A DNA stretch of 10,016 nucleotides from Actinomycetes bacterium (GTDB taxonomy: Bacteria; Actinomycetota; Actinomycetes; Mycobacteriales; Micromonosporaceae): assembly GCA_023437285.1 (NCBI GenBank), contig JAEZGP010000797.1, forward strand, positions 1 through 10,016, in the 5' to 3' direction. This document shows positions 1 to 5,595 of this stretch, in pieces. The translations under genes were made by a program, and so were the position numbers. Numbering within the stretch: position 1 is the first letter of the stretch; each line of letters starts with the position of its first letter. Under the pieces are notes generated by a model, which saw nothing but the letters and a program-made list of their open reading frames with translations, made no database searches and had not been told where the DNA came from.

Positions 1-21
1 CCGCCCCCCGGCCCGCGAGGG

Positions 22-963
22 TCAGCCCTTGACGGCGCCCAGCAGCACGCCCTTGCTGAAGTGCTTCTGCATGAACGGCGTGACGATGAGGATCGGGATC
101 AGCGTCAGCGTCACGACCGCCATCTGCAGCGACAGCGGCGCGATCTGCTGGTGGCCCAGGTTCTGCCCGATGGTGGTGAGGCCGCTGCCGGGCATCGCGT
201 TGCCCTGGATCGTGTACGTATAAATGATCATCTGTAGCGGCCACATGCCGTTGTCGGGCAGGTAGAGCAGCGCGTTGAAGAACGAGCCCCAGTAGCCCAT
301 GGCGTAGAACAGGGTGTTCACCGCGAGCACGGCCTTGGACGTCGGCAGGACCACCGACCAGAGCGTGCGCCACTCCCCCGCGCCGTCGAGCCGGGCCGCC
401 TCGATCATGTCCTCGGACGTGGCCATGAAGAAGCCGCGCATGATGAGGATGTTGAACACGCTCACGGCACCCGGCAGGATCAGCGACCAGTAGTTGCCGT
501 AGCCGCCCAGCGCCGACACGAGCAGGAAGCTCGGGATGATGCCGCCGCTGAAGAACATCGTGATGATCAGGATCATCAGCAGGGTGCGGTGCCCGAACGA
601 GCCCCGCCGCGACAGGCCGTACGCGCACAGGACGCTCACGACCATCGACAGCACCGTGCCGACGACCGTGGTCCACACGCTGACCCACAGCGAGTGCAGG
701 ATCAGCGGGTTGTCGAAGATCTGCCGGTACGCCTCGATGGTGATGCCGCCCTGCGGGATGAACACCATGCCGCCGGCGATGTTCACCGACTGCTGCGTGG
801 ACAGGCTCGTCATCACGATCATGTAGATCGGTACGAGCACGACGGCCACGGTGAGGAACAGCACGAACCCCTTGCCGGCCTGGCCGGCCGCGGTCGGCGG
901 CTCCTCCCAGACGGGTCGCCGGCTGGGCCGGCGGCGGATCTTGTCATTGGTCAGCACTGTCAT
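22..963 (-). CDS. Carbohydrate ABC transporter permease 2 (LplC/YtcP type)
   Basis: Inner-membrane subunit (313 aa) of a binding-protein-dependent sugar importer; it would pair with the permease encoded just upstream to form the translocation channel. About six hydrophobic segments are visible, the first at roughly residues 33-52 after a basic N-terminal tail. The cytoplasmic EAA loop that docks the ATPase is clear: EAARLDGAGEW starting at E188, ending in VVLP at about 204-207. The C-terminus GVLLGAVKG is characteristic of LplC/YtcP-type permeases. The reading frame stays open far upstream, but ATG at 961-963 is the right start because it overlaps the previous gene's TGA as ATGA, implying translational coupling. 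A GGAGG-like element lies about 15 nt upstream, too far to be a good ribosome site by itself. Substrate unknown. The gene ends 21 nt from the window edge, so what follows it in the operon is not visible. Confidence 0.95.
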   Translation of the reverse strand: MTVLTNDKIRRRPSRRPVWEEPPTAAGQAGKGFVLFLTVAVVLVPIYMIVMTSLSTQQSVNIAGGMVFIPQGGITIEAYRQIFDNPLILHSLWVSVWTTVVGTVLSMVVSVLCAYGLSRRGSFGHRTLLMILIITMFFSGGIIPSFLLVSALGGYGNYWSLILPGAVSVFNILIMRGFFMATSEDMIEAARLDGAGEWRTLWSVVLPTSKAVLAVNTLFYAMGYWGSFFNALLYLPDNGMWPLQMIIYTYTIQGNAMPGSGLTTIGQNLGHQQIAPLSLQMAVVTLTLIPILIVTPFMQKHFSKGVLLGAVKG

Positions 964-1949
964 CGCCGGTACAACCCGTCCTCCCCGATGGCGTGCGCGA
1001 GCCTGTTCGCCGCCAGGATCAAAACCAGCGACAGTACGCCCTTGAACAGCCCCGCGGCGGCGCCGTAGCTGAAGTTGTTGGCGACCACGCCGTAGAAGTA
1101 CGAAAAGGTGTCGAGCACCTCGGAGGCGTCCCGGCCGACGGCCGCGCGCTGGATGAGCATCTGCTCGAAGCCCACCGTGAGCGCGTTGCCCAGGCGCAGC
1201 ACCAGCATGAGGACGATGACCCCGCGCATGCCGGGCAGCGTCACGTGCCACAGCCGGCGCCAGCGGCCCGCGCCGTCCGCGGCGGCCGCCTCGTACAGGC
1301 TCTGGTCGATCATCGCGAGCGCGGCGAGGAACACGATGATGCCCCAGCCCGCTTCCTTCCAGACCAGCTGCGCCGTCACCAGGTATTTGAACGACCCCGG
1401 GTCGGTCATGATGTCCCAGGTCGGCAGGTCGTTCTGGATGAGGAAGGTGTTGAGCGCGCCGGCGCCGCCGAGCATCTCCATGAAGACCGCGACCACGAGC
1501 ACGAACGAGAAGAAGTGCGGCAGGTACACGACGGTCTGCACGAACGAGCGGATGCGCGTACTCAGCAGCGAGTTGAGCAGCAGCGCGAGCAGGATCGGGA
1601 TCGGGAAGTAGAGCACCAGCTGCACGGCACTGATCACGAGCGTGTTCTCGAGCGCATGCCAGAAGATCGGATCGGTGAACAGGCGCTCGAACTGGTAGAG
1701 CCCCACCCACGGGCTCTCCCGGAAACCCCAGAAGATGTCGTACTGCTGGAAGGCCGTCACGGTGCCGAGCATCGGGATGTACGCGAAGACGATCAGCAGG
1801 ACGATGGCCGGCACGACCATGATGAGCAGGGTCCGGTCGCGCTTGAACTTCTGCCACGCGGTCAGCCTGTTGGTGCGCGGCGGCGGCTCGGGGGTGGGGG
1901 CGTCGGCCTCGTCGGGCCCGGCGTCGCCCGGCTGCGTGATGGTGGCCAC
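960..1949 (-). CDS. Carbohydrate ABC transporter permease 1 (LplB/YteP type)
   Basis: Inner-membrane partner of the following permease in an oligosaccharide importer, 329 aa from the chosen GTG. The N-terminus is a soluble, acidic and proline-rich tail (PTPEPPPR), followed by about six hydrophobic segments starting with LLIMVVPAIVLLIVFAYIP. The EAA loop reads EAAAADGAGRWRRLW from E220, followed by VTLPG. The extracellular stretch GLYQFERLFTDPIFW is typical of LplB/YteP members. A TTG eight codons upstream (1973) is possible, but GTG at 1947-1949 has AGGAG (bottom strand, 1954-1958) four nt before it, whereas the TTG has no such element. It lies 117 nt after the solute-binding protein gene, separated by strong hairpins, and overlaps permease 2 by 4 nt. 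No ATP-binding subunit is encoded nearby. Confidence 0.93.
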   Translation of the reverse strand: MATITQPGDAGPDEADAPTPEPPPRTNRLTAWQKFKRDRTLLIMVVPAIVLLIVFAYIPMLGTVTAFQQYDIFWGFRESPWVGLYQFERLFTDPIFWHALENTLVISAVQLVLYFPIPILLALLLNSLLSTRIRSFVQTVVYLPHFFSFVLVVAVFMEMLGGAGALNTFLIQNDLPTWDIMTDPGSFKYLVTAQLVWKEAGWGIIVFLAALAMIDQSLYEAAAADGAGRWRRLWHVTLPGMRGVIVLMLVLRLGNALTVGFEQMLIQRAAVGRDASEVLDTFSYFYGVVANNFSYGAAAGLFKGVLSLVLILAANRLAHAIGEDGLYRR

Positions 1950-2066
1950 GGTGCTCCTGTCAGGGCGGTACAAGAGGTGCCGGCCGGGACCGCGCGGCGG
2001 CGGCCCCGGCTCACATCTGGTGATCCGGCGCCGGGGCCGTCGGGCCGGGGCGCCGGATCACGACGA
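1950..2066 (-). other. Structured intercistronic region between lipoprotein and permease genes
   Basis: This 117-nt spacer inside the transporter operon has no ORF of note. It carries the perfect 13-bp hairpin listed separately (2020..2061) and a weaker GC-rich dyad, GCCGGG at 1983-1988 with CCCGGC at 2005-2010. The ribosome-binding sequence for permease 1 is at 1954-1958. No promoter-like sequence was recognised, so transcription of the permeases probably depends on readthrough from the lipoprotein gene. Confidence 0.6.
2020..2061 (-). terminator. Strong intercistronic hairpin, possible partial terminator or RNA stabiliser
   Basis: GTGATCCGGCGCC at 2020-2032 is the exact reverse complement of 2049-2061, giving a 13-bp perfect stem; the 16-nt middle can extend the pairing through GGCC-GTCG-GGCC. 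It sits 5 nt after the stop codon of the solute-binding protein gene. There is no T-run. In ABC sugar operons a hairpin at this place commonly lowers expression of the permeases relative to the binding protein, by partial termination or by protecting the upstream mRNA 3' end. Seen: the dyad. Inferred: its role. Confidence 0.7.
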
Positions 2067-3800
2067 TCAGCTGCTCGGCGTCGGGGCCGACGACGCGCCG
2101 GTCACGTACTTGCTGCGGATCTCGTCGTAGAACTTGCGCAGCTCGTCGCCGCCGTTCTTGCGCCACGCGGCCACCGCGTCGGTGAAGGCCGAGATCGGCT
2201 TACGGCCGACCTTCACGTCGGAGATCGTGTCCTGGACGGCCTGCCCGATCGAGGAGTACTGCGCCGGCTCGGTGATGTTCATGCCGAAGAAGATCGGCGT
2301 CCGGGCGTACTTGACCGTGTCGGCCTGCCAGGCGGCGTAGTCCTTGGCCACCTGGGTGAAGCCCTCCTGCACCGTGGTGACGGCCGGCGCGGTGACCAGG
2401 AACTGGAAGGTGGTGGCGACCAGCTTGCTGCCGCTGTCGCTCAGCACCGGGTTGCCGTCCTTCATCGTGTACGTCTGGCCCTCGGCGCCGAAGTTGACCA
2501 CCAGCCACTCCTTGGAGCCGTACGGCGCCGCGAGGTAGTTGGCGACCGCCAGCAGCTCCTTGACCTGGGCCTCGGTCAGCTTGGCGTTGAGGTAGGCGAA
2601 CATCGACGCGCCGGGCTGCAGCTCGATGCTGGGGGTCTGGCCCGCCGAGGCCGACAGCAGCTTGAACGCCTGCCGCACGTAGCCGGCGTTGGCGGCCGTG
2701 CCGGACTTGGCGTCCTGGCCGTTCCAGGCGCCGGTGCCGTCCGCGGCGATGACCGTCTTGCCGCTCCAGAACCGCTGCTTGGCGTTCTGGTCGGTACGGG
2801 CGATGTCGGCGGGGTGGATGTAGCCGGCCTTGGCCAGCGACGCGTGCCATTCCAGTGCGGCGACGATGCCCTCGGTCTCGTAGCTGTGCACGAGCTTGCC
2901 GGTGGCGTCCTGGTCCCACTTCATGTGGAAGCCGAACAGCTGGGCGGCGTAGTTGCCGACGTCGCCGAACACGTCGCCGAACGCGTACTGGCCGGCCGTC
3001 TTGCTGGTCAGCTGGGCGCCGAGGGCCTTGAGGTCCTCCGCCGTCTTGATCGAGTCGGGGTTGATGCCCTGCTTGTCGAAGATGTCCCGACGGAAGAAGA
3101 CCGCCCCGGCGAACGTGGCGTTGGACGGGTACACCGGCAGGCCGTAGAGCTTGCCGTTCCACACGGCGGCCGACCAGGCGCCGGACGGGATGTTGGCGAG
3201 GTTCGGGTACGCCGAGATCTTGTCGCCCGACAGGTACGGGGTGAGGTCGACGAACTTGGCGACGGCCGAGCCGAAGTTGAGGTTGGTGGTGTTCCAGCCC
3301 GGGATCTGGATCCAGTCGGGCAGCTTGTCGGCGGCGAACAGCGGCGGCAGGGTGTTGCCGTAGTTGTTGCCGTCCGAGGCCTGGATCTTCAGCGTGGTGC
3401 CGAGGGCCTGGTTCACCGCGTCGTAGTACGCGTTGCCGCTGGCCGGCGGGATGGCGCCCCACAGCGGCGTCATGGTGGTGTAGGAGCCGCCGGAGCCGGG
3501 GGTGGACGGGACGGTCTGCACCGGCGAGGCCGGGTAGGACAGGAACACCGGGTCGGAGACGGCCCCGGCGGTGCCGGTCACCGACGGGATGTCGGCCTTG
3601 ACCGAGGTGTTCTGGATGTAGTTCGGGATGATCTTGTTGATGTCGTCCTTGCTCGTGGTGCCGGGGCCCTTGTTCCCACCCGAGCTGTCGCAACCGGCCA
3701 GCAGGCCGCTGCCGCCGACGGCTGCGGCGGCCGCACCGGCGCCCGCGACGGTGAGGAAGGTCCGGCGACTGGTGCGTCGACGGGACAGGGGATTGGTCAT
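2067..3800 (-). CDS. Extracellular solute-binding lipoprotein of carbohydrate ABC transporter (LplA/YtcQ type)
   Basis: Substrate-capturing component (577 aa), anchored on the outer face of the membrane. The N-terminus is a Tat-type lipoprotein signal: SRRTFL with twin arginines at 12-13, an alanine/glycine-rich hydrophobic core, and lipobox LAGC with the lipidated cysteine at C37. The mature part starts with a Ser/Gly/Thr-rich linker. The body has features of large family-1-like sugar-binding proteins, for example YGLPVYPSNATF and the following FFRRDIFDKQGI. The length (about 540 aa mature) fits the large LplA/YtcQ class rather than the roughly 430-aa maltose-binding class. ATG at 3798-3800 is preceded by AAGGG (bottom strand 3810-3814) with 9 nt spacing. 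It is the first gene of the operon and is divergent from the ROK repressor gene. The ligand cannot be read from the sequence; oligosaccharide is the safest statement. Confidence 0.95.
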   Translation of the reverse strand: MTNPLSRRRTSRRTFLTVAGAGAAAAAVGGSGLLAGCDSSGGNKGPGTTSKDDINKIIPNYIQNTSVKADIPSVTGTAGAVSDPVFLSYPASPVQTVPSTPGSGGSYTTMTPLWGAIPPASGNAYYDAVNQALGTTLKIQASDGNNYGNTLPPLFAADKLPDWIQIPGWNTTNLNFGSAVAKFVDLTPYLSGDKISAYPNLANIPSGAWSAAVWNGKLYGLPVYPSNATFAGAVFFRRDIFDKQGINPDSIKTAEDLKALGAQLTSKTAGQYAFGDVFGDVGNYAAQLFGFHMKWDQDATGKLVHSYETEGIVAALEWHASLAKAGYIHPADIARTDQNAKQRFWSGKTVIAADGTGAWNGQDAKSGTAANAGYVRQAFKLLSASAGQTPSIELQPGASMFAYLNAKLTEAQVKELLAVANYLAAPYGSKEWLVVNFGAEGQTYTMKDGNPVLSDSGSKLVATTFQFLVTAPAVTTVQEGFTQVAKDYAAWQADTVKYARTPIFFGMNITEPAQYSSIGQAVQDTISDVKVGRKPISAFTDAVAAWRKNGGDELRKFYDEIRSKYVTGASSAPTPSS

Positions 3801-4012
3801 CGCGCTCGGCCCTTCGAATCAGGGTTAAGGGGATAGTCGCCTACTGGCGTGAGGTCACTGAGCGTTTGTAGACTTAGTTGGTCTGGCGACTAAACAAACT
3901 AGACCACGATGCCAGCCGCCACAAGGGAGCGGACGCGCAGCCTGCAGCGGCCGGACCTGCCCCGACCGGGGAGGTGGGGCATGATGGTGCGACCAAGGCA
4001 GATGGGGCTGAG
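3801..4012. promoter_or_regulatory. Divergent control region between transporter operon and ROK gene
   Basis: This 212-nt region separates the two divergent units and must hold both promoters. It includes an unusually AT-rich patch (about 3864-3902) in a GC-rich surrounding. No convincing -35/-10 pair could be assigned. Low-quality candidates overlap the patch, such as TTGGTC 3878-3883 with TAGACC 3900-3905 for the plus strand. The ribosome-binding sequence of the lipoprotein gene is at 3810-3814. The short TTCGAA at 3813-3818 is too weak to call an operator. Confidence 0.65.
3874..3902. promoter_or_regulatory. XylR-like ROK operator (imperfect inverted repeat)
   Basis: TTAGTTGGTCT at 3874-3884 is mirrored by AAACAAACTAG at 3892-3902 with 8 of 11 positions complementary and a 7-nt spacer. 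A second reading pairs GTTTGT 3864-3869 with ACAAAC 3894-3899, and TTAGT 3874-3878 with ACTAA 3889-3893. The right half, read on the bottom strand, is CTAGTTTGTTTAGT, which closely matches the TTAGTTTGTTT half-site that I recall for Bacillus XylR, also a ROK repressor, although the spacer here is longer. The location between the ROK gene and the divergent transporter operon suggests the ROK protein binds here, controlling transport and itself. Binding is inferred. Confidence 0.55.
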
Positions 4013-5227
4013 TTGATAACAGCGCACAACGGTCCACAACCGGCGGACTTCACCGATGTCCGGGCCACCAACCTAGCGGTGGTCCTGCGGTTCGTGCGCG
4101 CGCACGCTCCGTGCTCGCGCGCTGACATCGCCGCCGCGACCGGCCTCAACAAGACCACCGTCTCCAGCCTGGTCGGCGAACTCATCGATCGCCGCCTGCT
4201 CAGAGAGACCGGGCTGACCGAGAACCGCATCGGCCGGCCGGCCACGATGATCGTTGTCGACGGCGCGCCGTACGCGGCGGTGGGACTGGAAATTAGCACC
4301 GACTACCTCGCGGCGGTCGCGGTCGACCTCCGGGGCGAGCGCCTGCTGACGTGGCGCCGGTCGTTCACCGGACAGGGCGGCGGGTCGAGCAAGGCCATCG
4401 CCGCGGTCGCGACGCTGGCCCGGCGGGCCGTGGCCCGGGTCCGCGACGACGGCCGGGAGGTGCTGGGCCTCACCGTCGGCGTGCCCGGCCTGGTCGACGC
4501 GGGCGGCGTGGTGCGCAGCGCGACCAGCCTCGGCTGGCGCGACGTCGGGCTGCGCGACGACCTGAAGGCCGCGCTCGGCAACCCGGACTACCCCGTCGCC
4601 GTCGAGAACGACGCCAACCTCGCCGTCCTGGCCGAATACCGCTACGGCGCGCACGCCGGCGTCGCCAACCTGGCCTACCTCACCGGCCAGGCCGGCATCG
4701 GCGCGGGCATCCTCTGCGACGGCCGGCTGCTGCGCGGCGCGCGCGGCTTCGGCGGCGAGATCGGCCACCTGGCCATCGACCCCGCCGGACCGACCTGCCC
4801 CTGCGGGCGGACGGGCTGCCTGGAGGCCGTGGCCGGCATCGGCGCGGTGCTGCGCAAGCTCGGGCACGACTCGCTCGTCGACATGGAGCTCGGCGTGGCG
4901 GACGTGGTGCGCCGGGCCCAGCAGCGCGAGCCCGAGGTGCTCGCGGTGCTCGCCCAGCTGGGCCGCGACCTCGGCCACGGCGCGTCCATGCTGGCGAACC
5001 TCGTCAACCCGGACGTGATCCTCCTCGGCGGCTACTACGGGCCGCTGGCGCCGTGGGTGGTGGAGCCCGCCACCGCGGAGCTGGCCGCGCGTACCGTCGC
5101 GCCGCAGGCCGGCGGCACCCGCATCGTGGCCTCGACGCTCGGCTACAACGCGACCGCGACCGGTGGCGCCGCCGGCGTCCTGGAGACGGTGGACGCCGGC
5201 CGGCTGCCCACGCTCGCCAGGGCCTGA
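4013..5227 (+). CDS. ROK-family transcriptional repressor
   Basis: Sugar-responsive DNA-binding regulator, 404 aa from the proposed start. An N-terminal winged helix-turn-helix lies at roughly residues 18-65 (SRADIAAATGLNKTTVSSL, then RRLLRETG). The ROK fold follows: VENDAN at 197-202 (sugar pocket), GEIGH with E249/H252, and the zinc-binding CPCGRTGCLE at 262-271. The phosphate-binding DxGGT loop of ROK kinases is replaced by GLEISTDY at 91-98, so this is a regulator, not a glucokinase. Start: the frame opens at a TTG at 3878, but that would place the operator inside the gene. TTG at 4013 has GGGG 5 nt upstream and puts the HTH near the N-terminus, as in relatives; GTG at 3974 is an alternative. 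It is divergent from the transporter operon, and the likely ligand is the transported sugar or its product. Confidence 0.9.
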   Translation: MITAHNGPQPADFTDVRATNLAVVLRFVRAHAPCSRADIAAATGLNKTTVSSLVGELIDRRLLRETGLTENRIGRPATMIVVDGAPYAAVGLEISTDYLAAVAVDLRGERLLTWRRSFTGQGGGSSKAIAAVATLARRAVARVRDDGREVLGLTVGVPGLVDAGGVVRSATSLGWRDVGLRDDLKAALGNPDYPVAVENDANLAVLAEYRYGAHAGVANLAYLTGQAGIGAGILCDGRLLRGARGFGGEIGHLAIDPAGPTCPCGRTGCLEAVAGIGAVLRKLGHDSLVDMELGVADVVRRAQQREPEVLAVLAQLGRDLGHGASMLANLVNPDVILLGGYYGPLAPWVVEPATAELAARTVAPQAGGTRIVASTLGYNATATGGAAGVLETVDAGRLPTLARA

Positions 5228-5238
5228 CCGGAGATTTC

Positions 5239-5272
5239 GGTACGGCGATCGACGGCCGGCGATCGCCGTACC
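5239..5272 (+). terminator. Hairpin terminator after ROK gene
   Basis: GGTACGGCGATCG at 5239-5251 is the perfect reverse complement of 5260-5272, a 13-bp stem with an 8-nt loop, 11 nt after the ROK stop codon. It lacks a T-tract, as is common for actinobacterial terminators. It would insulate the GH3 gene from ROK transcription. Confidence 0.75.
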
Positions 5273-5321
5273 TACGGTCGAGGCGTGCCGCCATCAGCGG
5301 CGACGCTTCCCGGTACGTGCT

Positions 5322-5335
5322 TGAAAGCGCTTACC
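5322..5335. promoter_or_regulatory. LacI-type operator-like site 1
   Basis: TGAAAGCGCTTACC has a perfect AAGCGCTT core (5325-5332) with a central CG. This is the form typical of LacI/GalR-family operators (GAAAGCGCTTTC-like). It lies about 50 nt after the ROK terminator and 260 nt before the GH3 start. The probable ligand is the LacI-family protein encoded after GH3; inferred from sequence type and proximity. Confidence 0.5.
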
Positions 5336-5491
5336 TCAGTGATGGCTGAAGATATCGGTGTTCACCGACCCCTTGACGGTTGACCGGCACCGGTGCAACG
5401 CTGCTTGAGCCTCGTTTTCGAAACACGGACGACAGCTCCGGCTAACAGCCCGGAAATGTCCAGTTTGGACGAGGCAACTTTCGACCACTCG

Positions 5492-5505
5492 TCGAAGCGC
5501 TTCGA
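5492..5505. promoter_or_regulatory. LacI-type operator-like site 2 (perfect palindrome)
   Basis: TCGAAGCGCTTCGA is a perfect 14-bp palindrome with a central CG, the hallmark of LacI-family operators. It also lies inside a larger dyad: ACTTTCGA (5477-5484) pairs with TCGAAAGT (5502-5509). It differs from site 3 at only one position. Confidence 0.6.
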
Positions 5506-5537
5506 AAGTCCTGGGTAACCGCGATCTCCACGGCACG

Positions 5538-5551
5538 TCGAATCGCTTCGA
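5538..5551. promoter_or_regulatory. LacI-type operator-like site 3
   Basis: TCGAATCGCTTCGA matches site 2 at 13 of 14 positions, 46 bp downstream centre to centre, and ends 44 nt before the GH3 ATG. Two near-identical dyads so close to the start codon suggest repressor binding over or just downstream of the promoter. Inferred, not shown. Confidence 0.58.
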
Positions 5552-5595
5552 CAACTGCTCCACCCGCTCGTGATGCTGAAGAAGGGTGCGTCCCG

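Larger units (their letters stand above)
5228..5595. promoter_or_regulatory. Regulatory intergenic region upstream of the GH3 gene
   Basis: This 368-nt stretch contains no plausible gene; short reading frames across it lack ribosome sites and family resemblance. It begins with the ROK-side terminator (5239-5272) and then carries a series of dyads: TGAAAGCGCTTACC (5322-5335), a bulged hairpin GTTGACCGG/CCGGTgCAAC (5379-5399), TTTCGAAA (5416-5423), GTCCAgttTGGAC (5458-5470), ACTTTCGA (5477-5484) paired with TCGAAAGT (5502-5509), TCGAAGCGCTTCGA (5492-5505) and TCGAATCGCTTCGA (5538-5551). The GH3 ribosome site AAGGG is at 5582-5586, 9 nt before the ATG. TTGACG (5373) and TTGACC (5380) resemble -35 boxes, but no good -10 follows at normal spacing, so the promoter is not located. 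Confidence 0.7.

Noticed and set aside
22..1857. A single 611-codon minus-strand protein fusing both permease regions
   Set aside because: Only the part after the ATG at 963 has permease sequence; the upstream part is an off-frame reading of permease 1. No fusion exists.
3813..3818. TTCGAA as a LacI-type site in front of the lipoprotein gene
   Set aside because: Only 6 bp with no matching flanks (CCTTCGAATC); too short to separate from chance.
993..3836. A 947-codon open frame on the plus strand opposite the permease and lipoprotein genes
   Set aside because: It is dominated by Arg, Gly, Val and Asp/Glu-His repeats and resembles no family; it is the usual antisense open frame of high-GC genes.
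3878..4012. A 45-residue N-terminal extension of the ROK protein from TTG 3878
   Set aside because: It would place the operator-like dyad in coding sequence and adds residues with no family similarity; no ribosome site precedes it.
5336..5563. A 75-codon minus-strand open frame in the GH3 leader
   Set aside because: No ribosome site or recognisable family, and it runs through the dyad cluster; more likely non-coding regulatory DNA.
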